Shown here: positions 15,465 through 22,253 of the stretch, piece by piece
How the letters are laid out: the number at the start of each line of letters is the position of its first letter
Numbering within the stretch: the first letter of the stretch is position 1
DNA from: Dyella_B sp035508595
Lineage (GTDB): Bacteria; Pseudomonadota; Gammaproteobacteria; Xanthomonadales; Rhodanobacteraceae
Direction of reading: 5' to 3'
Assembly: GCA_035508595.1 (NCBI GenBank)
Contig: DATJMR010000085.1
Location: 1-22,253, forward strand
Length of the DNA stretch: 22,253 bases
The notes under the pieces: generated by a model
What the model was told of the DNA's origin: nothing
What the model saw: only the letters and a program-made list of their open reading frames with translations
Database searches by the model: none
Translations under genes and position numbers: made by a program

Positions 15465-17342
15465 TCAACCATGCAGGCTCTCGACGCCACGAATCGGCGT
15501 TGCCACGGTGCGATGCAAATCGAACACCAGCCATTCGTTGTCGCCACGGCGCAGCCATGACGCAGGGCAGTACAGCCGCTGCTGCGGGCCGATCTTCCAA
15601 TAGCGCCCGAGCAATTGGCGGTTGATCCATAGATAACCTTTTTCCCATGCGCTCATATCGATATAAGTATCGCCATGCGGATCGAGCGACAGCGTCGCCT
15701 TGAAGAACATGCCCGACCGTGCGATGGCGCCGTTACGCAGCGGCTTCAATTCGGCCAGATAGGCGTTATCCAGCGGCAGGCTGTACACCTCCCAATCCTG
15801 CAGTTCGTGCTGTCCGAGTCGGATACTGCCGACGATACCCTTGCGATCGACGATCCCCGGGCGCGGGCCCGCATGGCCGAAGCTGTCGACGAGAATATCC
15901 AGCGGCGCTTCATGCTCGGTGCGCGCGAGTTGGATCGGGCCGCTCGACCGCAAACCGGATTTCTGCACGCGCGACAGATGGTCTAGATAACGGCCATCGT
16001 GAAACACCGTGGCGTAATCGCATACGCCGTCGATCGTCAAAGCGTCGCCGCCAGATGTCGATTTGCGATACAGAACCATGCCTTGATCCTGCGCGAACAG
16101 CAGCTCGTTTGGCTGCGGCTTTAAGACATGCACGGGCGAGGGCAGGTTGTCCCACAACGATGCATACGGCTGCGCCATCACGGCAGGAAAGCCCGCCACC
16201 GGTACGGGCGAAGGCACAGGCCGAGGTGTTTGCCGCAGCCGTTCCGCGATCAACGCGCGAAAGCGGAAGTAGTCCGCCGTGGGCGCACCGCGCTCATCGA
16301 TCGGCGCGCCGTAGTCGTAACTGGTGATTACCGGCTCAAGCTTTGAGTAAACGCCTTGCGCATCCTTGAAGAGTCCGGCGCCGGCACCGAAGCCGAAATT
16401 CGTTCCACCATGCACCACGTACAGGTTGAACGATCGGTTCTGCTGCAATAGCAAACGCAACGTACCAACGAAATCGCCGCGCGCAAAATCCTTGTCGCCC
16501 CAGAAAGTGATCCAGCCGGGATAACCCTCGCCTTGCCACACCGGCATCTCGCCCGCGATCGCCTGAGCATTGGCAAAACCGGTATCGCCATCTAATCCCA
16601 GCGCCGCGCCGGACAGATAGGTTTTCTCCTTTTGTATTTGTTCCAGGCCATCGGAAATCGAGAACGGCCCATCGACGCCGCGTTCGCGCCACATCGCACG
16701 CAGCATCTGCATGTAACTCAGATCACTGCCGTAGGAGGCGTACTCATTTTCGATTTGCAGCATCAGGATCGGGCCGCCGCGACCGACCATCAGCGGTGCG
16801 ATATGTGGCGCGATCGCATCGAAATAGCGTCGCACCGCCGCCATATAATCCGGATCGTTCTTGTCGCGCACGCGGATATGCGGGTATCGCAGCAGATACG
16901 GCGGCAAGCCGCCAAAATCCCATTCGCCGGCGATGAACGGCCCCGGCCGCAGATACACCCACATGCCTTCTTCCTGGCATAGCCGGATAAAACGCACAAA
17001 GTCGTGTCGGCCGCCAGTCAGATCGAATACGCCTGGCGCTGATTCCAGCGCATTCCACATCAAGTACAGCGAAACGGTGTTGAGCCCCATCGCCTTCGCC
17101 ATGCGGATGCGATGGCGCCAGTATTCAACGGGAATCCGGATCGGATGCATCTCGCCGCTGCGGATCTGAAACGGCTTGCCATCCAGCATGAAGTCGCGTG
17201 CTTTCAATTCAAAGTGATGCGGCTGGCCATCCGGCGCACGCTCGACGAATCCACCCGCCGGGTAAGGGCCGGCATCGGCGCGCCAGCTGAAAGAGGCAAG
17301 CGGCGCCAGCACGCTCAGGCGCAAAAAGTCTCGTCGCAGCAT
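15465..17342 (-). CDS. Tat-exported GH35 beta-galactosidase
   Basis: 625-residue glycoside hydrolase family 35 enzyme that removes terminal beta-D-galactosyl residues. The N-terminus LRRDFLRLSVLAPLASF looks like a twin-arginine signal. The TIM barrel (about 45-380) shows RSGEMHPIRIP, YLMWNALESAPGVFDLTG, LRPGPFIAGEWDFGGLP, acid/base Glu200 in MLQIENEYASYG, the likely nucleophile Glu272 in WQGEGYPGW, and HGGTNFGFGAGAG. A C-terminal galactose-binding-like jelly-roll ends with KGYLWINRQLLGRYW and GDNEWLVFDLH. ATG 17342 has AAGGAG five bases upstream; the preceding GTG at 17345 is not needed. The gene follows the jelly-roll membrane protein on the same strand with a 119-base gap, so the two may work together on galactosides. 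Confidence 0.94.
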   Translation of the reverse strand: MLRRDFLRLSVLAPLASFSWRADAGPYPAGGFVERAPDGQPHHFELKARDFMLDGKPFQIRSGEMHPIRIPVEYWRHRIRMAKAMGLNTVSLYLMWNALESAPGVFDLTGGRHDFVRFIRLCQEEGMWVYLRPGPFIAGEWDFGGLPPYLLRYPHIRVRDKNDPDYMAAVRRYFDAIAPHIAPLMVGRGGPILMLQIENEYASYGSDLSYMQMLRAMWRERGVDGPFSISDGLEQIQKEKTYLSGAALGLDGDTGFANAQAIAGEMPVWQGEGYPGWITFWGDKDFARGDFVGTLRLLLQQNRSFNLYVVHGGTNFGFGAGAGLFKDAQGVYSKLEPVITSYDYGAPIDERGAPTADYFRFRALIAERLRQTPRPVPSPVPVAGFPAVMAQPYASLWDNLPSPVHVLKPQPNELLFAQDQGMVLYRKSTSGGDALTIDGVCDYATVFHDGRYLDHLSRVQKSGLRSSGPIQLARTEHEAPLDILVDSFGHAGPRPGIVDRKGIVGSIRLGQHELQDWEVYSLPLDNAYLAELKPLRNGAIARSGMFFKATLSLDPHGDTYIDMSAWEKGYLWINRQLLGRYWKIGPQQRLYCPASWLRRGDNEWLVFDLHRTVATPIRGVESLHG

Positions 17343-17461
17343 CACGACTCCTTCGCAGGGATAAATAAGCGCGATCTAGGCGAACCGTTCGTCACTCGAT
17401 TCGTCATCATGCAATCCGCGCAGGGAAGCCTAAACGTGAGCGGCAGTGGCCGCATCTCAGG

Positions 17462-18790
17462 CTACGTTTTTCGCGCATAACCAACGGACCGCATCAATAT
17501 CAGCAAGAACAACAGCGGGGCAAAGACGGCATACGCATACTGGCCTCTCGCGACGCCCGTTCCATAAGGAAACCAGATTCCCGGAATTCCCAGTGCGCTG
17601 AGTTCCACCGCGAACAGACCAATACCAACCAGGATGGCACAGAGCACGGCTAGAAAAGTGGGTAGTTTCGCCGATCGAATCGCGCCCAGGCCCAAGATCC
17701 AAAGATAGAGTGCGGCAAACGCCAGGCGGGCGCCTTCGACAACGACATCGGCCATTATCTTGAGTCCGTGGTTCGCTTCCGGCACAAACCACGGGCGACC
17801 GATAAGCGCGAAAACCAGGTAAACCACGGTAAGCACGCCGACCACGTAGCGAAGCCATAAAGATCGGTTCAAGCCAAACCAGTCTCGCCACGCCAGCGTC
17901 CATGCCGCCACGTTGAGTGGTTTAAGTATCACGGCGGTAGCGATGTCATAGCTGCGCAAACTTAGAAAATGCGTCCAGTAAAACAACACCTGATTGATGC
18001 GCAGCAGTGCAAGGAGTAACAGCGCCGTAGCTAGCCAACGATAAGCATCATCGACTCGACACGCGATCAGTGCGAAAACCATCAGCGCAAGCAAAAAGAA
18101 TGCGAGCGGTTCGATCGCATCCACCACGTAACCCTTGAATGTTTGCAGCCATTGCACCCGGTGCAACAGGTCGATGTCGTCAGCATCGCCGATCGTTGGC
18201 GCGACATGAATGCCGCCACTGTCCTCGGCCGCATCGATGGGATCCATCCATACGCGAAACGCAATAAGGTAGGTTTGTGTACCTGTCGGTGACGGCGAAG
18301 GCAACCGGAATACGCTCGGCCGTACGCCATACACCTTTGGCGTCGTATCCGAGAACACACCTGGACCGCCAAGCAACTGCCCGTTGACGTAAAGCTGGTA
18401 AGTCGAATCGACCAAGGTCGGGCCCGCCAACGCCAACGGGGTGTTCTTGTCGCTATCGATGGCAACTTTGATCCGATACCACGCATAGCCGGTGTACTGC
18501 GCATGCCCACGTCGACTCCAGCCGGGTACGTAGCCCGGCAGTCCGACATCGCCATCGTGCGCGCCCGGCGCGGGAGTGAGATCAACGGTTTCCCACGAGC
18601 TGTCATCGAAATCTGGCGAGGACCAACGTGGATCGTCGCCGATATGGAATCGCCACGGGCCATTCAAGGGAACGGTCGAATGCCCAACGGTGATAGGTGC
18701 GATTTGGTTGGATTCGGCGGCCGCCGGGCGGCTCCCGATCAGAAAAGCCATAAGCATGCAAACAGAAATCAGAACACCCGAACGCCGCAT
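17462..18790 (-). CDS. Membrane protein: signal peptide, carbohydrate-binding-like jelly-roll, multi-TM (7TM-DISM-like), no output domain
   Basis: 442 residues. The signal peptide spans about residues 1-25 (VLISVCMLMAFLIGSRPAAA). An extracytoplasmic beta domain (about 35-185) contains LNGPWRFHIGDDPRW, FDDSSWETVDLTP, YAWYRIKVAI and YQLYVNGQLLGG. This resembles the sugar-binding domain at the N-terminus of GH2 enzymes and of 7TM-DISM-type receptors. Six to seven hydrophobic helices follow from about 225 to 435. Receptors of this build normally continue into a kinase, GGDEF or phosphatase domain; here the protein stops seven residues after the last helix (RSVGYARKT). ATG 18790 has GGGGAG seven bases upstream; the frame is open to 18838. 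It precedes the GH35 gene. A role in sensing galactosides is only inferred. Confidence 0.75.
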   Translation of the reverse strand: MRRSGVLISVCMLMAFLIGSRPAAAESNQIAPITVGHSTVPLNGPWRFHIGDDPRWSSPDFDDSSWETVDLTPAPGAHDGDVGLPGYVPGWSRRGHAQYTGYAWYRIKVAIDSDKNTPLALAGPTLVDSTYQLYVNGQLLGGPGVFSDTTPKVYGVRPSVFRLPSPSPTGTQTYLIAFRVWMDPIDAAEDSGGIHVAPTIGDADDIDLLHRVQWLQTFKGYVVDAIEPLAFFLLALMVFALIACRVDDAYRWLATALLLLALLRINQVLFYWTHFLSLRSYDIATAVILKPLNVAAWTLAWRDWFGLNRSLWLRYVVGVLTVVYLVFALIGRPWFVPEANHGLKIMADVVVEGARLAFAALYLWILGLGAIRSAKLPTFLAVLCAILVGIGLFAVELSALGIPGIWFPYGTGVARGQYAYAVFAPLLFLLILMRSVGYARKT

Positions 18791-18817
18791 TGCTTCGCTC
18801 CCCAATGAGTTACCATC

Positions 18818-18836
18818 GAAGTCTAAGAGAGACTTC
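18818..18836. promoter_or_regulatory. Short inverted repeat upstream of the jelly-roll membrane protein gene
   Basis: GAAGTC-TAAGAGA-GACTTC is a perfect 6-bp inverted repeat, 28 bases upstream of the start at 18790 and flanked by a run of seven A on the plus strand. It is placed where an operator or a 5'-UTR hairpin could act. No regulator is assigned. Confidence 0.3.
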
Positions 18837-18870
18837 AAAAAAACGCATGGCGATGCCGTGATCCTGGCTC

Positions 18871-18904
18871 AGCTTTCGACCCACCGCCGACACGCAGACC
18901 CATT
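18871..18904 (+). repeat. Cassette-boundary-like repeat, copy 1 (degenerate)
   Basis: AGCTTTCGACCC at 18871 followed by CGCAGACCCATT at 18893 resembles the two ends of the larger repeat at 20675-20788, which starts with GCTTTCGAC and ends in GCGGACATT. It lies upstream of the acetyltransferase gene. The similarity is short and judged by eye. Confidence 0.3.
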
Positions 18905-18946
18905 CACACGCGTAAATGACCAGACAACATCAAAACGGATCGAATA

Positions 18947-19594
18947 ATGGTCAGTTCTCCTATTGATCCAAAACTTGTGTTTGCTTGGCAAACGGCGCAT
19001 TCGCTGGCGCGGAATTCTCCGCCCCCTGTTCACGACCGTGGTGGCTTCAGGGTGGATAGCCATTCGGAGAAGGAAGTAAAGCGCTGGGTCTTTCCGAGGC
19101 TATGTGACGGATTGCGTGACGTCGCACGCGATATTTCGATTCCACGACACTATTTGAAGCTGTGCGGCACCGACGATGAGCTGCGAAGCGCACTTCCGGC
19201 GAGGTGGGAGATTCAGCCGGGAAATTACTTCATGGAAGCGACTGCAATGATTCGCGAAACAAGTTCCTTGCCCGACGACTACGCGATGAAGCTTCATCAA
19301 GTCGGGCCGGTTACCCAGGTGCACATTGTAGCGTCGAACGGAGATATCGCCGCGAGCGGTTCCGCGGCGGAAACGATGGAAGCCTTCGTTTACGATCGCA
19401 TCGAAACAGCATTGGATCACAGGCGAAAGGGATTGGGCATCGCCGTTATGAGTGCGCTGGGATCGGCAAGAAGGTCATCCATCAGCCGCCAGCTCCTGGT
19501 TGCGACCGAAGACGGCCGCAGCTTGTATGCGCGACTTGGTTGGACGGTCATTGCGCCTTTCGCCACGGCGACAATCCCAGATATGAAAGTTTGA
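18947..19594 (+). CDS. GNAT-family N-acetyltransferase
   Basis: 215-residue protein with an acetyl-CoA-binding signature of the GNAT type in the C-terminal half: DHRRKGLGIAVMSAL (RKGLG as the R/Q-x-x-G-x-G/A loop), then LLVATEDGRSLYARLGW, the typical second conserved block. The N-terminal half (about 1-100), with WVFPRLCDGLRDVARDIS and WEIQPGNYFMEA, is not a standard part and may set substrate specificity. The substrate is unknown. The ATG at 18947 has only a weak purine stretch upstream. It is the first of a run of small plus-strand genes separated by related repeats, and has no functional tie to its neighbours. Confidence 0.82.
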   Translation: MVSSPIDPKLVFAWQTAHSLARNSPPPVHDRGGFRVDSHSEKEVKRWVFPRLCDGLRDVARDISIPRHYLKLCGTDDELRSALPARWEIQPGNYFMEATAMIRETSSLPDDYAMKLHQVGPVTQVHIVASNGDIAASGSAAETMEAFVYDRIETALDHRRKGLGIAVMSALGSARRSSISRQLLVATEDGRSLYARLGWTVIAPFATATIPDMKV

Positions 19595-19670
19595 GAGCGG
19601 TAAGTAGGCAGCGATCGTTCATAACGCTATAGCCTGCGCCGGACTCCGGGTGCGAGCTGCCGCAAAATCC

Positions 19671-19700
19671 GTCCGCTCCAGGCCCGAAGTAGACATTGAC
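19671..19700 (+). repeat. Cassette-boundary-like repeat, copy 2 (compact)
   Basis: GTCCGCT (19671-19677) and AGTAGACATTGACGG (from 19688) form an imperfect hairpin. They share GTCCGCT and GACATTG(A/C)CG with the repeat at 20675-20788. The copy lies downstream of the acetyltransferase gene and upstream of the 4-TM protein gene. Confidence 0.45.
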
Positions 19701-19773
19701 GGCTTACGACCTCATCCGAGATAGTCAGTGGGACCTTTGCTGTATTGGTTATCAGGCGATAGGGGCGCCGCGC

Positions 19774-20184
19774 ATGGCTATATCAGACAAGATCATTTCA
19801 GGCGCTCTTTTGACGCACGGGCTGTATGGATGTGTATGGACCATCCAGTTGGCCTCGAGTCACGGATATCCTGGGCTTTTTCTGCTGCCTAATACAATGC
19901 TGGCGCTGGCTGGAGTCGTCGCCGGCATCGGGTGCTTTCGTGGCAAACGATGGGCGGCATATACAGGCTTGGTTTTCTGGGGCATCCAGATAATCGACAT
20001 ACTGACTCCCACGTTCCAATTTTCGTTCACCCTTGGCCTCAACGCCGTGCTTGCCGCAGGCTGGTACGGTGTTGGACAGTTCGGCGTGAACATCTTTGCG
20101 TTGATTTTGCTTTTGTGGCTTTTGGCGAGAACCAGGGCGCCTGGAAGTCCATTCCATCGCGTGAGTGAAATGGCCGCTACGTGA
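19774..20184 (+). CDS. Small four-helix membrane protein of unknown function
   Basis: 136 residues with about four hydrophobic helices: ISGALLTHGLYGCVWTIQLA, GLFLLPNTMLALAGVVAGIG, AAYTGLVFWGIQIIDIL and FGVNIFALILLLWLLA. Between helices 2 and 3 a short positive loop (FRGKRW) suggests an inner-membrane location. I do not recognise the family. The frame is open from a TTG at 19696, but ATG 19774 with AGGGG about ten bases upstream gives a compact membrane protein. It is followed by a repeat copy and the zinc-ribbon gene. Confidence 0.65.
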   Translation: MAISDKIISGALLTHGLYGCVWTIQLASSHGYPGLFLLPNTMLALAGVVAGIGCFRGKRWAAYTGLVFWGIQIIDILTPTFQFSFTLGLNAVLAAGWYGVGQFGVNIFALILLLWLLARTRAPGSPFHRVSEMAAT

Positions 20185-20191
20185 TGGGACT

Positions 20192-20218
20192 CGGCTGAAT
20201 CCGCGACACAAAGCAGAC
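20192..20218 (+). repeat. Cassette-boundary-like repeat, copy 3
   Basis: CGGCTGAATCCG (20192-20203) and AAAGCAGAC (20210-20218) align without gaps to CGGTTGAATCCG (20752-20763) and AAAGCGGAC (20770-20778), with 21 of 27 positions identical over the whole stretch. It begins eight bases after the stop of the 4-TM gene. Confidence 0.55.
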
Positions 20219-20263
20219 GCCTCATGATCTAATTTGTTCGCTACAAGCAGGGATCTAACGATC

Positions 20264-20656
20264 ATGCAAGTACACGGAGTATGTCCGGCATGCGGGCGCA
20301 CATTCGAAACAAAAGTGACGAGTTTCGTGCCTTCGCGATTTGGAAGGGATTTCCAATGTCCGCAGTGCAAGGCATGGCTGGTTACGGACGCAAAGGCCAA
20401 AGCCCTTTTCTTTGTAGTGATTTACGCGGTCACCATACCGGTTATCGTATCAATACTCCTTCTGTTAAAACGCAGTAGGTTATTTGAATTTGAATTTTTC
20501 CAACGAGAAGACTGGCACTGGTTAGCTCCAACCCTAATTTTCGGCCTTATGGGCGCGATTGCATTGGCGGGAACATGGTGTGGCGCATGGGCAAGCAGTA
20601 AAGTGGCTACGCTCAAGCGCGCTCGGGTGACGACGGAGCGAGATCGTCACCGCTAA
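20264..20656 (+). CDS. Zinc-ribbon two-helix membrane protein of unknown function
   Basis: 130 residues. An N-terminal zinc-ribbon-like module has Cys7-Pro-Ala-Cys10 and Cys32-Pro-Gln-Cys35. Two transmembrane helices follow at about 47-68 (ALFFVVIYAVTIPVIVSILLLL) and 90-112 (LAPTLIFGLMGAIALAGTWCGAW), then a basic C-terminal tail. The ribbon probably faces the cytoplasm. The family is not recognised. ATG 20264 has AGCAGGGA roughly ten bases upstream; an upstream TTG at 20234 is unlikely. It is flanked on both sides by copies of the boundary-like repeat. Confidence 0.65.
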   Translation: MQVHGVCPACGRTFETKVTSFVPSRFGRDFQCPQCKAWLVTDAKAKALFFVVIYAVTIPVIVSILLLLKRSRLFEFEFFQREDWHWLAPTLIFGLMGAIALAGTWCGAWASSKVATLKRARVTTERDRHR

Positions 20657-20674
20657 TCTGGATAACTTGGAAGC

Positions 20675-20788
20675 GTCCGCTTTCGACTGTGGACTCAGCC
20701 GGTCGTTGCATCACGCATCCTGCGCGTACAGTCCACGGGTATTACAACGACCGGTTGAATCCGAAGCTCAAAGCGGACATTGCCGTTT
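20675..20788 (+). repeat. Structured repeat with nested inverted arms, copy 4 (longest)
   Basis: Outer arms GTCCGCTTT (20675-20683) and AAAGCGGAC (20770-20778) are perfect complements. So are inner arms CCGGTCGTTG (20699-20708) and CAACGACCGG (20745-20754). A third pair, GTGGACT (20689-20695) and AGTCCAC (20730-20736), is mutually exclusive with, or forms a pseudoknot over, the inner arms. It ends in GGACATTGCCG, as in copy 2. It lies between the zinc-ribbon gene and the dioxygenase gene. Confidence 0.75.
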
Positions 20789-20809
20789 TTCAATGTAACG
20801 AGGAACACA

Positions 20810-21796
20810 ATGGTCGAGACGACAACAAGTCTTGGTATTGAAGCGTTGCATACCTATTGGGCCTGCCAGCGCGCGCCAGGATCCGTTGCGCCGTTAGCGC
20901 AGGATGTCGTGAAGACGTTGCTGGCTGGCTTGCATCTCAATGTGTTGGAAACGCTGCGCTACTTGCACCACGAGCAGCCGAGTTACGCGCAGTTCGAAGC
21001 CTGGGTACGGGAGCGCAATAGCGGCGAACTGGAAGAGGCTTCGCTGAATCGTTTGCGGCGTGCACTGGCGGGCGAGACGGTCGGCGCTGAAGTCGGCAAT
21101 CTCGACGGCGTCGAAGGCTTGAGCGCGGACGACCTTGCACACTGGGACGAGCATGGCTATGTGATCCTGCGCCATGCGGTCAGCCCGGAAGCGGCGGAAA
21201 TCGCGGAGATGGCCGTTTACGACTTTTTAGGGATGGATCGCGACGACTCGACATCGTGGTATCGCCAATCGCTCGGCCATTCCATCTGGGTGCCATTGCT
21301 GCGGCATCCGGCGTTGGTCGCCAATCGTCGCGCACCACGTATTCATAAAGCTCACGCCCAATTGTGGGGGCGCGAAGACCTTTGGGTAACCATCGACCAA
21401 GTCGGATTTAATCCGCCGGAGCGCGACCATTGGCAATTTCCCGGTCCGCATCTGCACTGGGACGCCACGCTCGCCGAGCCGCACCACCTTGAATTGCAGG
21501 GCATCCTGTATCTGGCCGACGTTGCTGAAGACCAAGGGGCATTTAGCTGCGTGCCCGGCTTTCATCGCACGCTGAAAGACTGGCTGAAAAGCATTCCCGC
21601 AGGCGCGGATGTGCGTGATCATGCGAGACGTACCTTGACGATGAAGCCGATCGCCGCAAAACGCGGCGACATGATCATCTGGCATCACCTGCTGCCGCAT
21701 GGCAGCAGCCCGAATCGCGCACAACGGCCACGCGTCGTGCAGTACATGTCGCTGCGTCCCACGCGCTTTGCCTACACCGAGGAATGGACGTCTTGA
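20810..21796 (+). CDS. PhyH-family Fe(II)/2-oxoglutarate-dependent dioxygenase
   Basis: 328-residue phytanoyl-CoA dioxygenase-like enzyme; members hydroxylate small molecules or natural-product intermediates using Fe(II), O2 and 2-oxoglutarate. The iron ligands are His216 and Asp218 in PHLHWDATL and His297 in HHLLPHGSSPN. An arginine in QRPRVVQYM (306 or 308) would bind 2-oxoglutarate. The domain begins near residue 107 with LAHWDEHGYVILRHAVSPE. About 100 residues precede it, with a helical, acidic region not usual for short PhyH proteins. ATG 20810 has GAGGAACACA directly upstream. It is a single gene, with a repeat element upstream and a stem-loop downstream. The substrate is unknown. Confidence 0.9.
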   Translation: MVETTTSLGIEALHTYWACQRAPGSVAPLAQDVVKTLLAGLHLNVLETLRYLHHEQPSYAQFEAWVRERNSGELEEASLNRLRRALAGETVGAEVGNLDGVEGLSADDLAHWDEHGYVILRHAVSPEAAEIAEMAVYDFLGMDRDDSTSWYRQSLGHSIWVPLLRHPALVANRRAPRIHKAHAQLWGREDLWVTIDQVGFNPPERDHWQFPGPHLHWDATLAEPHHLELQGILYLADVAEDQGAFSCVPGFHRTLKDWLKSIPAGADVRDHARRTLTMKPIAAKRGDMIIWHHLLPHGSSPNRAQRPRVVQYMSLRPTRFAYTEEWTS

Positions 21797-21955
21797 TGAC
21801 GTGATTTCGCGGGTGACGACTGCCCGGGAGCAGTTGCCGTTTCTCCGTCGGATCGTCCGCCAAGCTATTTCGCATCGCTCACGTAGGCATTCGCCAACGT
21901 GCCAAAGCACTCGACACTGACAGATTGCGTGTTGGCTTTGTGGGATGGTTCAGTC

Positions 21956-21998
21956 GTCGGGCGTGCCCATCCCTATCGATGACACCGACACGCCCGAC
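21956..21998. other. Stem-loop downstream of the dioxygenase gene
   Basis: GTCGGGCGTG (21956-21965) and CACGCCCGAC (21989-21998) form a perfect 10-bp GC-rich stem with a 23-base loop. A weaker hairpin (CAAAGC at 21903, GCTTTG at 21935) precedes it. No U-run follows, so it may be a factor-dependent end, an mRNA-stabilising hairpin, or part of the leader of the short ORF at 22078. The rest of 21797-22077 holds no gene I can support. Confidence 0.5.
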
Positions 21999-22077
21999 AT
22001 GATGTGAAGTAACGCGGATCGCCGGAGTTAGAGCTCTGACGACCCGCTGGCCACCACCAACTAGAATGGAGTTGATC

Positions 22078-22212
22078 ATGGTTACGCTCGATCATAAGGC
22101 ACCCGCACGCTATCGTGCCCCCGCCGCGGTGCATCACCCCAACTACTTCACCGCCACGCCTTCGGCATGGTGTCGAGCCATCGTGGGCATTCGCCGAAAC
22201 GGAAGCAGCTGA
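22078..22212 (+). CDS. Short ORF of 44 codons, hypothetical
   Basis: Encodes MVTLDHKAPARYRAPAAVHH and 24 further residues, rich in Ala, Arg, His and Pro. GGAG lies seven bases before the ATG, which is a good ribosome-binding site, and the 281 bases upstream contain no other gene. An in-frame ATG at 22066 has no such site. I recognise no domain. It could be a real small protein, a leader peptide for a gene beyond the right edge, or chance. Confidence 0.35.
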   Translation: MVTLDHKAPARYRAPAAVHHPNYFTATPSAWCRAIVGIRRNGSS

Positions 22213-22253
22213 TTCCGACAAGCCGAGCAGGATTTCCTGTAGCCCTTCACGCC

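Noticed and set aside
19595..20263. Canonical integron attC sites between the small plus-strand genes
   Set aside because: I looked for paired RYYYAAC and GTTRRRY cores. Single matches such as ATCTAAC (20254-20260) and GTTGAAT (20754-20760) occur, but not as properly placed pairs, so attC identity is not claimed.
1..22253. CRISPR array, tRNA or rRNA genes, insertion sequences
   Set aside because: No regularly spaced direct repeats, no tRNA or rRNA gene that I could recognise, and no transposase or integrase frame was recognised anywhere in the window.

Overview
The window looks like a chromosomal stretch from a fairly GC-rich proteobacterium. Candidates are the Xanthomonadales/Rhodanobacteraceae (Dyella, Rhodanobacter or Luteibacter type). 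The reasons are the REP-like palindromes built on a GCCGGAAT stem, the mix of Tat-exported hydrolases, and the gene families present. The taxonomic guess is inference and no rRNA marker lies in the window.

Left part (1-6161): a divergent phosphonate (C-P lyase) locus. On the minus strand, phnG-phnH-phnI-phnJ-phnK-phnL are packed head to tail with 4-base ATGA overlaps, or a direct TGA/ATG junction at phnH-phnI. phnL runs off the left edge. On the plus strand, phnF (GntR/HutC repressor), a 2H-phosphoesterase of the DUF1045 family and phnN (ribose 1,5-bisphosphokinase) also overlap one another. The 135-base divergent promoter region holds an 18-bp palindrome that is a good PhnF operator candidate, and a Pho-box-like sequence. 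Together the genes would take ribosylated phosphonates through C-P bond cleavage to PRPP. No phnP is visible, and the DUF1045 gene sits where a cyclic-phosphate-opening step is needed.

Middle part (6162-12255): a pair of exactly inverted 30-bp REP-like elements separates the phn genes from a convergent minus-strand group. That group is a DUF5690 major-facilitator transporter, a Tat-exported phospholipase C-like phosphoesterase, a secreted beta-propeller protein and an AIM24/TIGR00266 protein with a clear intrinsic terminator. The phospholipase and transporter make this side look like phosphorus scavenging as well, but that link is inferred from position.

Right-middle part (12536-18790): a MerA/lipoamide-dehydrogenase-like flavoprotein (plus strand); a YciI-like small protein divergent from a GlxA-type AraC regulator, with overlapping inverted repeats between them; then on the minus strand a Tat-exported GH35 beta-galactosidase. 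Upstream of the GH35 gene is a membrane protein with a carbohydrate-binding-like jelly-roll and a multi-TM domain but no visible output domain.

Right end (18839-22253): four plus-strand genes with little functional relation (GNAT acetyltransferase, 4-TM protein, zinc-ribbon membrane protein, PhyH-type Fe(II)/2-oxoglutarate dioxygenase) are separated by related repeat sequences. These recur before the first and after each of the first three genes. This cassette-like layout is the least explained structure in the window. A short RBS-preceded ORF of unknown function closes the region.
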